A stretch of DNA of 64,000 bases, taken from NCBI GenBank assembly GCA_041586615.1, contig JBFGZS010000007.1:25551-89550 (forward strand). Reading direction: 5' to 3'. Made by a program: the position numbers and the translations under genes. Position 1 is the first letter of the stretch. Each line of letters starts with the position of its first letter. The DNA comes from Motiliproteus sp041586615 (GTDB taxonomy: Bacteria; Pseudomonadota; Gammaproteobacteria; Pseudomonadales; Balneatricaceae). The notes beneath the pieces are model-generated. The model was not told the origin of the DNA. It did not search any database and saw only the letters and a program-made list of their open reading frames with translations. This document shows, one piece after another, positions 17,204-25,166 of this stretch.

Positions 17204-18655
17204 TTACACCACAACCCCTTCGGAACTATTTCGTTTCGCCACGATATACGCCTTCCTGGCTTCGTTGTATGCCGTTATGGCCTCGCTCACCCGGGCGATA
17301 GCGCCGGTGTAGGCGTTGTTGGCGGTGTTGTATAACGCGTCCGTGGCGTTTTTCTCTGCTTTCAGGGTCGCGATTTTGGCGCGGTAGCCGTCGCGGATCT
17401 GGGCGGCCTGGCTGGCGCGATCTTGATAGATCTGGGCGATGTTCTGGTAGCGCTGCTGAAGGGCGCCGCTATAGCGGTCGGCCAGGGCCTGATAGCGGGC
17501 GGCGGTGGCGCTGTAGCCGGCGATGCGCTGGTTCCATTGGGCTTCGAAACGACCGGCGTACAGCAGTGCACGGTCGGCGCTGCGTTGGGCGTTCTGCGCG
17601 GCCATTAACGCGCGCTGGGTGCTGCTTTTCGTTTGCAGTGCGGCGAAGTAGCTTTCTCGCGCTTTGAGCCAGGCGTTGTAGGCGCGTTCGAGGTCGGTTT
17701 CAGTGGTGTCGGGCGTGTCGGGCTTGCCGTCGGTGGGCTTCGTTGTTGGCTCGGTGATTTTAGTCGGACGAAACGCGGCGATTTGCGGTGTGGTTTGGCT
17801 GAGGGCGTAGGCCGCATCGGCGCCGCGCATATAATCGTTGCGGTCGATGCCGCAGGGGAGGCCGTTACAGCTGAGGCTAGGGCTGGAAAACTTGTAGATC
17901 TTGCCGCGCCAGTAGTCGACGCCAAACCGAGATTGGTAGGCCATTATGGTGGTGAATTTTCCCTGTACGCCATAACCGAGGGCGTAGCGAAAGGTGCCGC
18001 CGGAACCGTCCTGCTTGCGCGAGTGTTTCAGGCCCATATTGTGGCCGGCTTCGTGGGCCATGACGTAGTCGCCGCAGGTTGTGGCGGACACGTGGCTGAT
18101 CATATACCGGTCCCAGCGATTGGCGCTGAAGGTGCCGTTGCTGCGGTTGCCGCCGATCCAGGCGATGCCGCAGCCGCCGTGGCGTCGGTCGTAGGGGCGC
18201 AGAAAGGTCACCATGTCGGCCCCGTAAGTGCTGCGCAGGCTGTCGAGATTACGAAAGGCGCCGGTCTTGTAAGTGACGGCTTTCAGGGCCTCGTATGAGT
18301 CGGAGGTATCGCTGTAGTTAACCTGCTGGTTGTGCACCGCGCGCACCCGGGTATCCAGGCCGCTGTCGGCGTAGATCTGGTTGGTGACGTTAACCAGGTG
18401 ATTGATACGGGTGCTGGCGTCACCGGCGTAGCGAGCCGCCAGGCCGGGGGAGTGCAGCACCAGCATGTCGATAAGCGGGGCGGCCGACAGGCTCGTGGCG
18501 GGGATGAGTGCGACACTCAAGGTGATCGCCATGCTGCGGGCGCGTATCGGCTGTTTGCGCTGCGAGATTGCGTGGGCCTTCGCATCAGATCGGCGGTGTC
18601 GGTTGGCTGTGGCGGTTTTGAGGGCGTTGATCAAGGACGAATGGCGGTGTTTCAT
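17204..18655 (-). CDS. Secreted metzincin-type zinc metalloprotease (no propeptide)
   Basis: This 483-residue protein has a basic N-region and hydrophobic segment (MAITLSVALIPATSLSAAP, residues 42-60), consistent with a signal peptide. The mature enzyme begins at once with LIDMLVLHSPGLAARY, the first strand of reprolysin-like catalytic domains. The zinc site is HEAGHNMGLKH (His201, Glu202, His205, His211), with the Met-turn TIMAY near Met238. Residues 300-325 are a Thr/Pro linker and residues 325-480 an Ala/Gln-rich helical tail, probably coiled-coil. No propeptide precedes the catalytic domain. The neighbouring gene at 18859-19545 may supply it. The substrate is unknown; the flagellar context hints at surface or matrix proteins. 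Confidence 0.88.
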   Translation of the reverse strand: MKHRHSSLINALKTATANRHRRSDAKAHAISQRKQPIRARSMAITLSVALIPATSLSAAPLIDMLVLHSPGLAARYAGDASTRINHLVNVTNQIYADSGLDTRVRAVHNQQVNYSDTSDSYEALKAVTYKTGAFRNLDSLRSTYGADMVTFLRPYDRRHGGCGIAWIGGNRSNGTFSANRWDRYMISHVSATTCGDYVMAHEAGHNMGLKHSRKQDGSGGTFRYALGYGVQGKFTTIMAYQSRFGVDYWRGKIYKFSSPSLSCNGLPCGIDRNDYMRGADAAYALSQTTPQIAAFRPTKITEPTTKPTDGKPDTPDTTETDLERAYNAWLKARESYFAALQTKSSTQRALMAAQNAQRSADRALLYAGRFEAQWNQRIAGYSATAARYQALADRYSGALQQRYQNIAQIYQDRASQAAQIRDGYRAKIATLKAEKNATDALYNTANNAYTGAIARVSEAITAYNEARKAYIVAKRNSSEGVVV

Positions 18656-18858
18656 AACAGAAGTTCCGTGGCTTTGCGTGCAGGCTATCCTGACGTTCCG
18701 CGGGGCGGAGAACGCATCCTTTCCAAATCAGGTGACGACTCATGGTACATTTTAGGTGGACGACAGGTCAATTTATAACCAGGTCGTATTGGTTTGATTT
18801 CTGCTCGCCTTATTACTTTGAGTTGTATCAGATACGCAGGCGCCTGGCTGTTAGCGCT

Positions 18859-19545
18859 TTATTCGTCTGGCGGGATCACCTGATCGATATGCCCCGGGTT
18901 AGCCAGCTCTGTTTCGCTGGGGTTTTTATACACCCAGCCTGCGCCCCGTACGGCTTCCATCGAGTAGCTGCCGTTAGGCGTGGTGATGGTGGCAAACGCG
19001 GAATTAACGCCGGTGGTGACGGCGACCGGGTACTGATCCCCATAGCCTTGCAGGTGACCGCTCCAGCTTTCATCACCGTTGTGGTGCATCTGCACCTGTT
19101 CGACGACAGCCTGCACCCGTTCTCCGCCCGGTAAGTGAAATTCAACGCGCTCGCCGATGCCGACCAAGGCGCTGCTGTTGTCGAAGGTGATGGCTTCAAA
19201 CTCGCTGACTTGCGGGCTTAGCTGAAACCCGGGGGCCGGGTCGTAGGCGTCCGGCGCTCGCCAGGGCGTGATGGTGCGGTCGGTCGGTGGGGCCGGTTCA
19301 TGAGCGGTTCGTGACGGGGACTGCGCGAGCGCGGCGCTGACGTCGGCCTCGACCGCGCGGGCGATGTCGGCTTTGATGGCCGCTAGAGGGGGCGGTTCCT
19401 CGTGCGGGGGCAGGAGGGTTGGGGTCGGTGCGCGCACAGCGCGGGGCATCAATTCGATGTCGCTGTGGCGCGGTGTGGCGGATAGCAGCCACCCGACCAC
19501 CAGGGCCAGGCCGGTCAGGCCGAATAGTAGTTGCGGGCGTTTCAT
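18859..19545 (-). CDS. Membrane-anchored propeptide-like protein, partner of the adjacent protease (probable)
   Basis: This 228-residue protein has a single N-terminal membrane segment (residues 5-23: LLFGLTGLALVVGWLL). A Pro/Ala-rich linker follows, then a beta-rich domain (about 120-215) with VEFHLPGGERVQAVVEQV and WSGHLQGYGDQYPVAVTT, ending TTPNGSYSMEAVRGAGWVYKN. This pattern resembles the N-terminal propeptide of secreted M12-like proteases. The protease gene 203 nt downstream, same strand, lacks one. I infer a split propeptide acting as folding helper or inhibitor. Its leader holds a strong hairpin and four TATTAAC repeats. Confidence 0.62.
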   Translation of the reverse strand: MKRPQLLFGLTGLALVVGWLLSATPRHSDIELMPRAVRAPTPTLLPPHEEPPPLAAIKADIARAVEADVSAALAQSPSRTAHEPAPPTDRTITPWRAPDAYDPAPGFQLSPQVSEFEAITFDNSSALVGIGERVEFHLPGGERVQAVVEQVQMHHNGDESWSGHLQGYGDQYPVAVTTGVNSAFATITTPNGSYSMEAVRGAGWVYKNPSETELANPGHIDQVIPPDE

Positions 19546-19561
19546 GGGATTCGCTCGTTAC

Positions 19562-19593
19562 GGGCCGGGCTGTGTCGATTCGCAGCCCGGCCC
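19562..19593 (-). promoter_or_regulatory. Strong leader hairpin before the propeptide-like gene
   Basis: GGGCCGGGCTG (19562-19572) and CAGCCCGGCCC (19583-19593) are perfectly complementary, with a 10-nt loop. In the minus-strand transcript the stem ends about 16 nt before the ATG at 19545, close to the ribosome-binding region. There is no T-run, so translational control or mRNA protection is more likely than termination. Confidence 0.6.
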
Positions 19594-19597
19594 TGAC

Positions 19598-19647
19598 TAT
19601 TAACGGGGGACTATTAACCGGCGACTATTAACCGACCATGTATTAAC
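19598..19647. repeat. Four TATTAAC repeats, 14-15 nt apart
   Basis: TATTAAC begins at 19598, 19612, 19626 and 19641, three of the copies within GACTATTAAC. They lie between the divergent propeptide-like gene and fleQ, just upstream of the leader hairpin. They could be an operator array or a degenerate tandem repeat; the last copy also forms the edge of the dispersed repeat next to it. Confidence 0.7.
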
Positions 19648-19775
19648 CGGCCATCCACACACCGGTCCCTTCGTATATCGATAACGACAAGGCCGGTGCA
19701 GGTTCGTCCTTGTCGCATGTGGCTTTATGCCACGGCGATATTTTCTGCGCGGTATGCCGTTGCCGCCTTAAGACT
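19641..19775 (-). repeat. Dispersed modular repeat, longest copy (C)
   Basis: Read on the minus strand this starts TTAAGGCGGCAAC, continues through TGGCATAAAGCCA and ends CCGGTTAATA. Its first half matches the elements at 29646 and 56971. Its second half, with CCGGCCTTGTCG, matches those at 35375 and 37992. It therefore joins both modules. It lies in the 420-nt gap between the propeptide-like gene and fleQ, a region with no other gene visible. Confidence 0.68.
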
Positions 19776-19967
19776 ATTTCACGCCTCGGATCGCGGCGCG
19801 TCAAGCCTGTCAATTTGTTGACTTGTCCGTGGGGGCGAAGCACGCCCAGCGGTTTTTTCGGCTCGTTCGTCGTTTCTATGCGTCATATTATTGACATTGT
19901 AGCGCCTGTTGGCATACTTCACGGCTGCCTTTTATCTGTTATGCCTGCAATGCTCCCGGGGACGGTC

Positions 19968-21464
19968 ATGCTGAAAGAAACCCGCATCATATTGCTCGAT
20001 GATGATGACGCGCGTCGTCGCTGGTTAAGTGCGCTGTTTGAATTTGTCGGGCTGGATTATCTGGCCAGTGACTTTGTCCGCTGGTTTCAGCGTAACGATC
20101 TGGCCGAACGGCAGGAGGCCAAGAACAGCGTCATCTTCCTGGGCCGCTGCTCGTTGCCTATCGCCATGGAAAAGATGCTGGGGGATTTTCGTCAGCGCGA
20201 CCCCCATGTGGCGGTCGTCACGGTGGTCGATTGGGACGATGGCGAATCGGTGCCGATGGCGCTGAAGGGGATGCTGATCGGGTGTTTTCTGCCGCCATAC
20301 CGTCAGTTCGATCTGCTGGATATTCTGCATCAGGCGCAGGTGTATCGGCAGCAACGCATAACGGCCCATGGCCAGCTGAAGCACTGGCAGGACCACGCGC
20401 GGCTGTTCCAGAATTTGGTGGGGCTCAGTGCGCCGATGCAGCGGGTGCGGGCGATGATGCTGCAGGTGGCCGACAGCGATGTGAGTGTGTTGATCACCGG
20501 CGAATCCGGCACCGGTAAAGAGGTCGTGGCCCGCAACCTCCATGAGAGCTCTCCGCGCCAAGGCCAGCCGTTTGTGCCGGTCAACTGTGGGGCTATCCCC
20601 GCCGAATTACTGGAAAGCGAGCTGTTCGGCCATGAAAAGGGCGCCTTTACCGGTGCGATTTCAACCCGTGTCGGGCGCTTCGAAATGGCCAACGGCGGCA
20701 CGCTGTTCCTGGATGAAATCGGCGATATGCCGCTGTCGATGCAGGTGAAGCTGTTACGCATTCTTCAGGAACGCTGTTTTGAACGGGTCGGCGGTAACAA
20801 GACCCTCGACGTGGATGTGCGCATTATTGCGGCGACCCATAAAAACCTCGAAGCGATGATTGCCGAGAGCACCTTTCGGGAAGACCTCTACTATCGGCTC
20901 AATGTTTTTCCCATCGAAATGCCGCCGTTGCGCGACCGCCTGGATGACTTGCCGCTGCTGATCAGCGCGCTGGTGAGTCGGGCCGAGCGGCACGGGTTGG
21001 GGCGGTTACAGTTTCATCCGTCTGCCATCCGTGTGCTGTCACAGTACGGCTGGGCGGGCAATGTGCGCGAGTTGGCCAACCTGATCGAGCGGCTGGTCAT
21101 TATGCATCCCGGACAGGTTATCGGCGGCGGGGAGCTGCCGGCCAAATTCCGTCAGGGCCTTGTCGGCGAGCCCGCGGAGGGCGGTGCGGCCTTCACCGAA
21201 AAGGGACCGCTATTGCTGGGGGGAGAAACCGTCAGTACAGCCGTTGCCGGCGGGACGGATGACGCCGTTGCGGTCGCGGCTTCGGTCCTGCTGCCGGATG
21301 AGGGGATCGACCTGAAGGCCTACCTCAATAACCTGGAACAGAGCTTGATTGACCAGTCTCTGGATCAGGCCAGCGGGGTTGTTGCGCGCGCAGCGGAACT
21401 GTTGCAGATCCGGCGTACGACGCTGGTTGAAAAGATGCGCAAATACAATATCCAACGGAAGTAA
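19968..21464 (+). CDS. fleQ: Flagellar master regulator FleQ/FlrA (sigma-54 activator)
   Basis: From the ATG at 19968 the product has 498 residues, close to the FleQ family. An in-frame upstream extension (from 19710) crosses a dispersed repeat and is rejected. The N-terminal FleQ-type receiver-like domain (IILLDDDDARRRWLSALFEFVG) is followed by an AAA+ domain with Walker A GESGTGKE (about 178-185) and the sigma-54 contact loop GAFTGA (about 225-230). The C-terminal Fis-type helix-turn-helix ends ELLQIRRTTLVEKMRKYNI. FleQ proteins activate sigma-54 flagellar promoters and in Pseudomonas respond to c-di-GMP. fleS follows 4 nt later. Confidence 0.93.
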   Translation: MLKETRIILLDDDDARRRWLSALFEFVGLDYLASDFVRWFQRNDLAERQEAKNSVIFLGRCSLPIAMEKMLGDFRQRDPHVAVVTVVDWDDGESVPMALKGMLIGCFLPPYRQFDLLDILHQAQVYRQQRITAHGQLKHWQDHARLFQNLVGLSAPMQRVRAMMLQVADSDVSVLITGESGTGKEVVARNLHESSPRQGQPFVPVNCGAIPAELLESELFGHEKGAFTGAISTRVGRFEMANGGTLFLDEIGDMPLSMQVKLLRILQERCFERVGGNKTLDVDVRIIAATHKNLEAMIAESTFREDLYYRLNVFPIEMPPLRDRLDDLPLLISALVSRAERHGLGRLQFHPSAIRVLSQYGWAGNVRELANLIERLVIMHPGQVIGGGELPAKFRQGLVGEPAEGGAAFTEKGPLLLGGETVSTAVAGGTDDAVAVAASVLLPDEGIDLKAYLNNLEQSLIDQSLDQASGVVARAAELLQIRRTTLVEKMRKYNIQRK

Positions 21465-21468
21465 CGGT

Positions 21469-22761
21469 ATGCCGAGACCCACACCCGAAGGTGATGCCGC
21501 TAGCCCTGGCCCTGGCTCTAGCTCTAGCACTGACGCAGGCTCTGGCGTTGGCACTGACGCTAGCCCTGGCGACCACCGGGCCGACGCTGACAGCCCGCTG
21601 CCCGCGCTTGATCATGCGTCGCCGGAGCTGCTCGATGCGTTCCGTCAATTCAGCGAGATGTCTGATCGGCTAAGCCATGACTATGGCGAGCTGGAAAAGC
21701 AGGCCGCGCAACTGACCGCTGAACTGGCGCGGGTCAATGCGCTGCGCGAGCAGGAGCTGCTGGAGAAGGAGCGGGTCACGCAACGCCTGCACAGCCTGTT
21801 GCAGTTGCTGCCCGGTGGTGTGGTGGTGCTGGATAACCATGGCCGGGTACAGGAATGCAACCCGGCCGCCGAGGACCTGCTTGGCACGCCGTTGCGGGGT
21901 GCGCCCTGGATCGACGTGATCAAGCGCAGTTTCGCGCCGCGGGTCGATGACGGCCACGAGGTGTCGCTGCAAGATGGGCGGCGTGTTAGCCTGGCGACCC
22001 GCTCGCTGGAGGGCGAGCCGGGGCAGATTCTGTTGTTGACCGACCAGACCCATACCCGTGCGCTGCAGGCCCGCCTCAGTCATCATCAGCGGTTGCAGGC
22101 GATGGGCAAAATGATGGCCTCGCTGGCACACCAGATTCGGACCCCCCTGACGGCGGCGACCCTGTACAGTTCGCACCTGCTCAAACCCGATCTGACCCCG
22201 GAGCAGCGCATCAAGTTTGCGGGTAAAGTGAAAGAGCGGCTGGGCTCCCTGGAGCTGCAGTTGCGCGACATGCTGGTGTTTGCCCGCGGCGAAACCAAAC
22301 TCAGCGACCTGCTTAGTGTCGAGCAGCTGTTTGCCGCGCTGGAAGACGGTCTGGATGTGCCCCTGACCCACGCCGATGCCGATGCCGAGTGTGTGAATGA
22401 AACCCCGGACTGCTGGGTGCAATGCAATCGGGAGGCGCTGATCGGCGTGTTACTCAATCTGGTGCAAAACGCGCTGCAGGCCTGCGGCAAAGGCACGGAA
22501 CTGGTGATTCGCAGCCGCAAGCTGGGTCCGCAGCGTCTCTGCTTGCAGGTAGAAGACAAGGGGCCGGGTATGGATGCGCAGGCGCTGCAGCGGGCGCTGG
22601 AGCCGTTTTATACCACCAAGTCACAGGGCACCGGTTTGGGGCTGGCGGTGGCCCAGGTGGTGGCTCGTGCCCACCACGGCGAGTTTCTGCTGGAGTCGGA
22701 ACCGGGTAAAGGCAGCATCGCCGGTGTGGTGCTGCCCTTTGTGGCGGGGAAGAAGGGATGA
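21469..22761 (+). CDS. fleS: Flagellar sensor histidine kinase FleS/FlrB
   Basis: This 430-residue cytoplasmic kinase has no membrane segment. The ATG at 21469 directly follows the fleQ stop. Residues 8-45 are low-complexity (Gly, Ser, Asp, Ala) encoded by a CTAGCCCTGG-like repeat. A coiled-coil and PAS domain follow (LPGGVVVLDNHGRVQECNPAAEDLLG). The phosphorylation site is His221 in LAHQIRTPLT, and the ATPase domain has NLVQNALQACGKG and GTGLGLAVAQVV. It should phosphorylate FleR, encoded next, to switch on late hook-basal body genes. Confidence 0.92.
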   Translation: MPRPTPEGDAASPGPGSSSSTDAGSGVGTDASPGDHRADADSPLPALDHASPELLDAFRQFSEMSDRLSHDYGELEKQAAQLTAELARVNALREQELLEKERVTQRLHSLLQLLPGGVVVLDNHGRVQECNPAAEDLLGTPLRGAPWIDVIKRSFAPRVDDGHEVSLQDGRRVSLATRSLEGEPGQILLLTDQTHTRALQARLSHHQRLQAMGKMMASLAHQIRTPLTAATLYSSHLLKPDLTPEQRIKFAGKVKERLGSLELQLRDMLVFARGETKLSDLLSVEQLFAALEDGLDVPLTHADADAECVNETPDCWVQCNREALIGVLLNLVQNALQACGKGTELVIRSRKLGPQRLCLQVEDKGPGMDAQALQRALEPFYTTKSQGTGLGLAVAQVVARAHHGEFLLESEPGKGSIAGVVLPFVAGKKG

Positions 22762-22766
22762 TGATG

Positions 22767-22857
22767 GGCGACAGGCGACAGGCGACAGGCGACAGGCGAC
22801 AGGCGACAGGCGACAGGCTGCAGGCGACAAGCGACAAGCGACAGGCTTCAGGCGACA
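22767..22857. repeat. Heptamer tandem repeat between fleS and fleR
   Basis: Thirteen 7-nt units based on GGCGACA occur; the first seven are identical and later ones vary (GGCTGCA, AGCGACA, GGCTTCA). The tract begins 5 nt after the fleS stop. It belongs with the tracts at 5479 and 37811. It would separate fleS and fleR in the mRNA. Confidence 0.9.
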
Positions 22858-22929
22858 GGCGGACGCTGATATCCGGTGTGGGTTCAGCGTGCTGATGTAT
22901 TACAGGCGAGACAGGACAGGTAACAGGCG

Positions 22930-24363
22930 ATGACGAACGGGTGTGTACTGGTAGTTGAGGACGATGCGGATCTGCGCGAGGCGCTGTGCGATACCCTGGA
23001 GTTGGCCGGTTACGATTTTCTGGCGGCCGAGAGTGGCGAGCAGGCGCTGGCGTTGCTGACCAAGCATGCGGTGGAGATGGTGGTCAGTGACGTCAATATG
23101 GGCGGTATGGATGGCCATGAGTTGCTGGGGCGTCTGCATCAGGCGTATCCGGGCATGCCGGTATTGCTGGTGACCGCGTATGGGCAGGTGGACCGGGCCG
23201 TGGATGCGATTCGTCATGGCGCGGTGGATTATCTGCTCAAGCCGTTTGAACCCGAGCAGCTGCTGAGTATCGTCGCGCGTTTCGTCAATCGCACGCTGAA
23301 CGATGCCGGGGCCGCCGAACCGATTGCCGAAGAAGCCTCCAGCAAACAGGTGCTGCAACTGGCGAAGCGGGTAGCCGTGACCGACTCTACCGTGTTGATC
23401 ATGGGGGAAAGCGGCACCGGTAAGGAGGTGTTGGCCCAGTATATACACCGACACTCGAACCGGCGCTCGGGCCCCTTTGTGGCCATTAACTGCGCGGCTA
23501 TCCCGGAAAACATGCTCGAAGCGATGTTGTTTGGCCACGAGAAAGGCGCGTTTACCGGCGCCCACGCCAGTACACCGGGGAAATTTGAACAGGCCGACGG
23601 CGGCACCCTGCTGCTGGATGAGATCTCCGAGATGGATATCGGCCTGCAGGCGAAGTTGTTACGGGTCTTGCAGGAGCAGGAGGTCGAGCGTATCGGAGGC
23701 CGCAAGACCATCCGCCTTAACGTCCGCGTGCTGGCCACCACCAACCGTGATTTGGGCGCAGACGTGCAGGGCGGGCGCTTTCGCGAAGACCTGTTTTATC
23801 GTCTGAATATCTTCCCTCTGCAGTGGTTGCCGTTGCGGGATCGCCCCGCGGATCTGGTGCCGCTGGCCAACCGGATGCTGGCGTTGCATGCGGTAAAAAT
23901 GAACCGGCAGGGGATGACGTTTGACGACAGCGCCAATGACCTGATCCGTCGCTACAGCTGGCCCGGCAACGTGCGCGAGCTGGAGAATGCCGTGCAGCGT
24001 GCCCTGATTCTGCAAGGCGGCACGGTGATCGGCGCCCACGATTTATGTATCAACCCCGACGCGCCCCAGCAGTCGGTGAATATGAGCCAATCGATCAGCG
24101 CCGGCCTGCTTGCCAACCAGGGTGCACAGGATCTGTCGGCCCGCCAGGACGGCGACGACGCGGATGACGCCGCCGGCAGTGCCCTGGGCAGCGATCTGCG
24201 CCAGCGGGAGTACCAGCTTATTATCGAAGCGTTGCGCAGCACCGGTGGTTCACGCAAGGACGCCGCCGAAAATCTGGGCATCAGCCCACGCACCTTGCGC
24301 TATAAGCTGGCGCAGATGCGCGATAGCGGTATCGATTTGGACCGGCAGTTGAAAGAATCCTAG
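22930..24363 (+). CDS. fleR: Flagellar response regulator FleR/FlrC (sigma-54 activator)
   Basis: This NtrC-type regulator has 477 residues. The receiver domain (1-120) has Asp54 in VVSDVNM as the phospho-acceptor, with acidic pocket VVEDDAD. The AAA+ domain has GESGTGKE near 159 and GAFTGA near 206. The C-terminal Fis-like helix-turn-helix reads SRKDAAENLGISPRTLRYKLAQM. It should be phosphorylated by FleS and drive sigma-54 promoters such as the one before flgF. Its stop overlaps the convergent gene at 24360 by 4 nt. In many relatives fliE follows here; it does not in this window. Confidence 0.95.
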   Translation: MTNGCVLVVEDDADLREALCDTLELAGYDFLAAESGEQALALLTKHAVEMVVSDVNMGGMDGHELLGRLHQAYPGMPVLLVTAYGQVDRAVDAIRHGAVDYLLKPFEPEQLLSIVARFVNRTLNDAGAAEPIAEEASSKQVLQLAKRVAVTDSTVLIMGESGTGKEVLAQYIHRHSNRRSGPFVAINCAAIPENMLEAMLFGHEKGAFTGAHASTPGKFEQADGGTLLLDEISEMDIGLQAKLLRVLQEQEVERIGGRKTIRLNVRVLATTNRDLGADVQGGRFREDLFYRLNIFPLQWLPLRDRPADLVPLANRMLALHAVKMNRQGMTFDDSANDLIRRYSWPGNVRELENAVQRALILQGGTVIGAHDLCINPDAPQQSVNMSQSISAGLLANQGAQDLSARQDGDDADDAAGSALGSDLRQREYQLIIEALRSTGGSRKDAAENLGISPRTLRYKLAQMRDSGIDLDRQLKES

Positions 24364-24851
24364 AGGCTAGTCTCTTCGCCCTGCAACCGAACATACATCT
24401 GCAGCCAGAGGCGCACCTGTGCTTCGGCGCGGTGGTCATCCAGGTCGAGCAGGGTGATGAGTTCGGTGCGGCACAGTTCGCGCTCTTCGGCGGAAATGTC
24501 GGCGAAGAGTTCGGCGGTGGCGCGCAGGGGCAGGTCGCACTCGTTATCCAGCGCGTCGTTGAGTTTTTCCAGGCACTGCTCCGACAGATAAGGGTCCGGT
24601 GTGTAAAGCGGCTGGTCGTGCAGGTCTTCGAGCAGCTCTTTCAGGATCATCTTGACGGAGTGGCCTTCCTGATAGAGTCGTTCCGGGTCGATATCCCGGC
24701 ACAGATCGTCCTCTTGTTCGAGCCACTCATCTTCGGGATAGATAAGGCTGGTCTTCAGTTCACCGCTGGTCAGCGACCATGTAACGGAGACGGGAAAACC
24801 GCTTTCTTCGTAACTGCTGGAGTCAAATGCTATAAACATTGGTAGGGTCAT
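24360..24851 (-). CDS. Uncharacterised protein, possibly RNase H/exonuclease-fold
   Basis: This 163-residue acidic protein is not a family I can name firmly. The start MFIAFDSSSYEESGFPVSVTW, then LIYPEDEWLEQEDDLC and ERLYQEGHSV, echoes the first strands of DEDD 3'-5' exonuclease-like proteins (FDxET, then glycine-rich strand, then GI/HG segment). Only one of the usual catalytic acids (Asp10) is obvious, so it may be inactive. It converges on fleR with a 4-nt overlap. Starts at 24851 and 24839 are both possible. Confidence 0.6.
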   Translation of the reverse strand: MTLPMFIAFDSSSYEESGFPVSVTWSLTSGELKTSLIYPEDEWLEQEDDLCRDIDPERLYQEGHSVKMILKELLEDLHDQPLYTPDPYLSEQCLEKLNDALDNECDLPLRATAELFADISAEERELCRTELITLLDLDDHRAEAQVRLWLQMYVRLQGEETSL

Positions 24852-25166
24852 GGTGGTTCCGTACGCTGAGCCTGGAATGGCCAGTATACCCCGTATGACG
24901 GGGTGTGTAGCGAATCGTCTGCGACTTGTGGCCTAAACCGTGTCTACCAATGTCTAATGTTGGCATACTTGGACTGTTCTGTATAAATCTACAACCTTGC
25001 CAACATAACGAGGCCGGTTTTTCGTGCGGTACCCGGCGTCAATCACAGTTATTAATAGTTATTAACTGTAAATAACTGTAAATAACTGTAAATAAAAACA
25101 GGCAAACGCAACGACACAACAGGCTAGTTTCACCCTATGAAGGGATAACAAAAAAAGGGCATCATC
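24852..25166 (+). promoter_or_regulatory. acs upstream region with 10-bp direct repeats
   Basis: The 315-nt gap holds no gene. At 25061-25090 are three head-to-tail 10-bp units, ATTAACTGTA then AATAACTGTA twice, about 77-106 nt before the acs start. Ten-bp phasing places each copy on the same DNA face, as activator or repressor iterons often are. A TATAAA box lies in TTCTGTATAAATCTAC near 24981. The binding protein is unknown; a response regulator gene follows acs. Confidence 0.5.

Noticed and set aside
18656..18858. Frameshifted single gene joining the propeptide-like protein and the protease
   Set aside because: The 203-nt gap and a separate signal peptide on the protease argue for two genes.
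19710..19967. N-terminal extension of fleQ
   Set aside because: The extension crosses a dispersed repeat, has no FleQ similarity and makes the protein too long; the Met at 19968 gives the family start.
21423..21440. Sigma-54 promoter for fleS inside the fleQ end
   Set aside because: GG and GC are 10 nt apart but the -12 side reads ATGC and the -24 side lacks CAC; also fleQ and fleS are only 4 nt apart.
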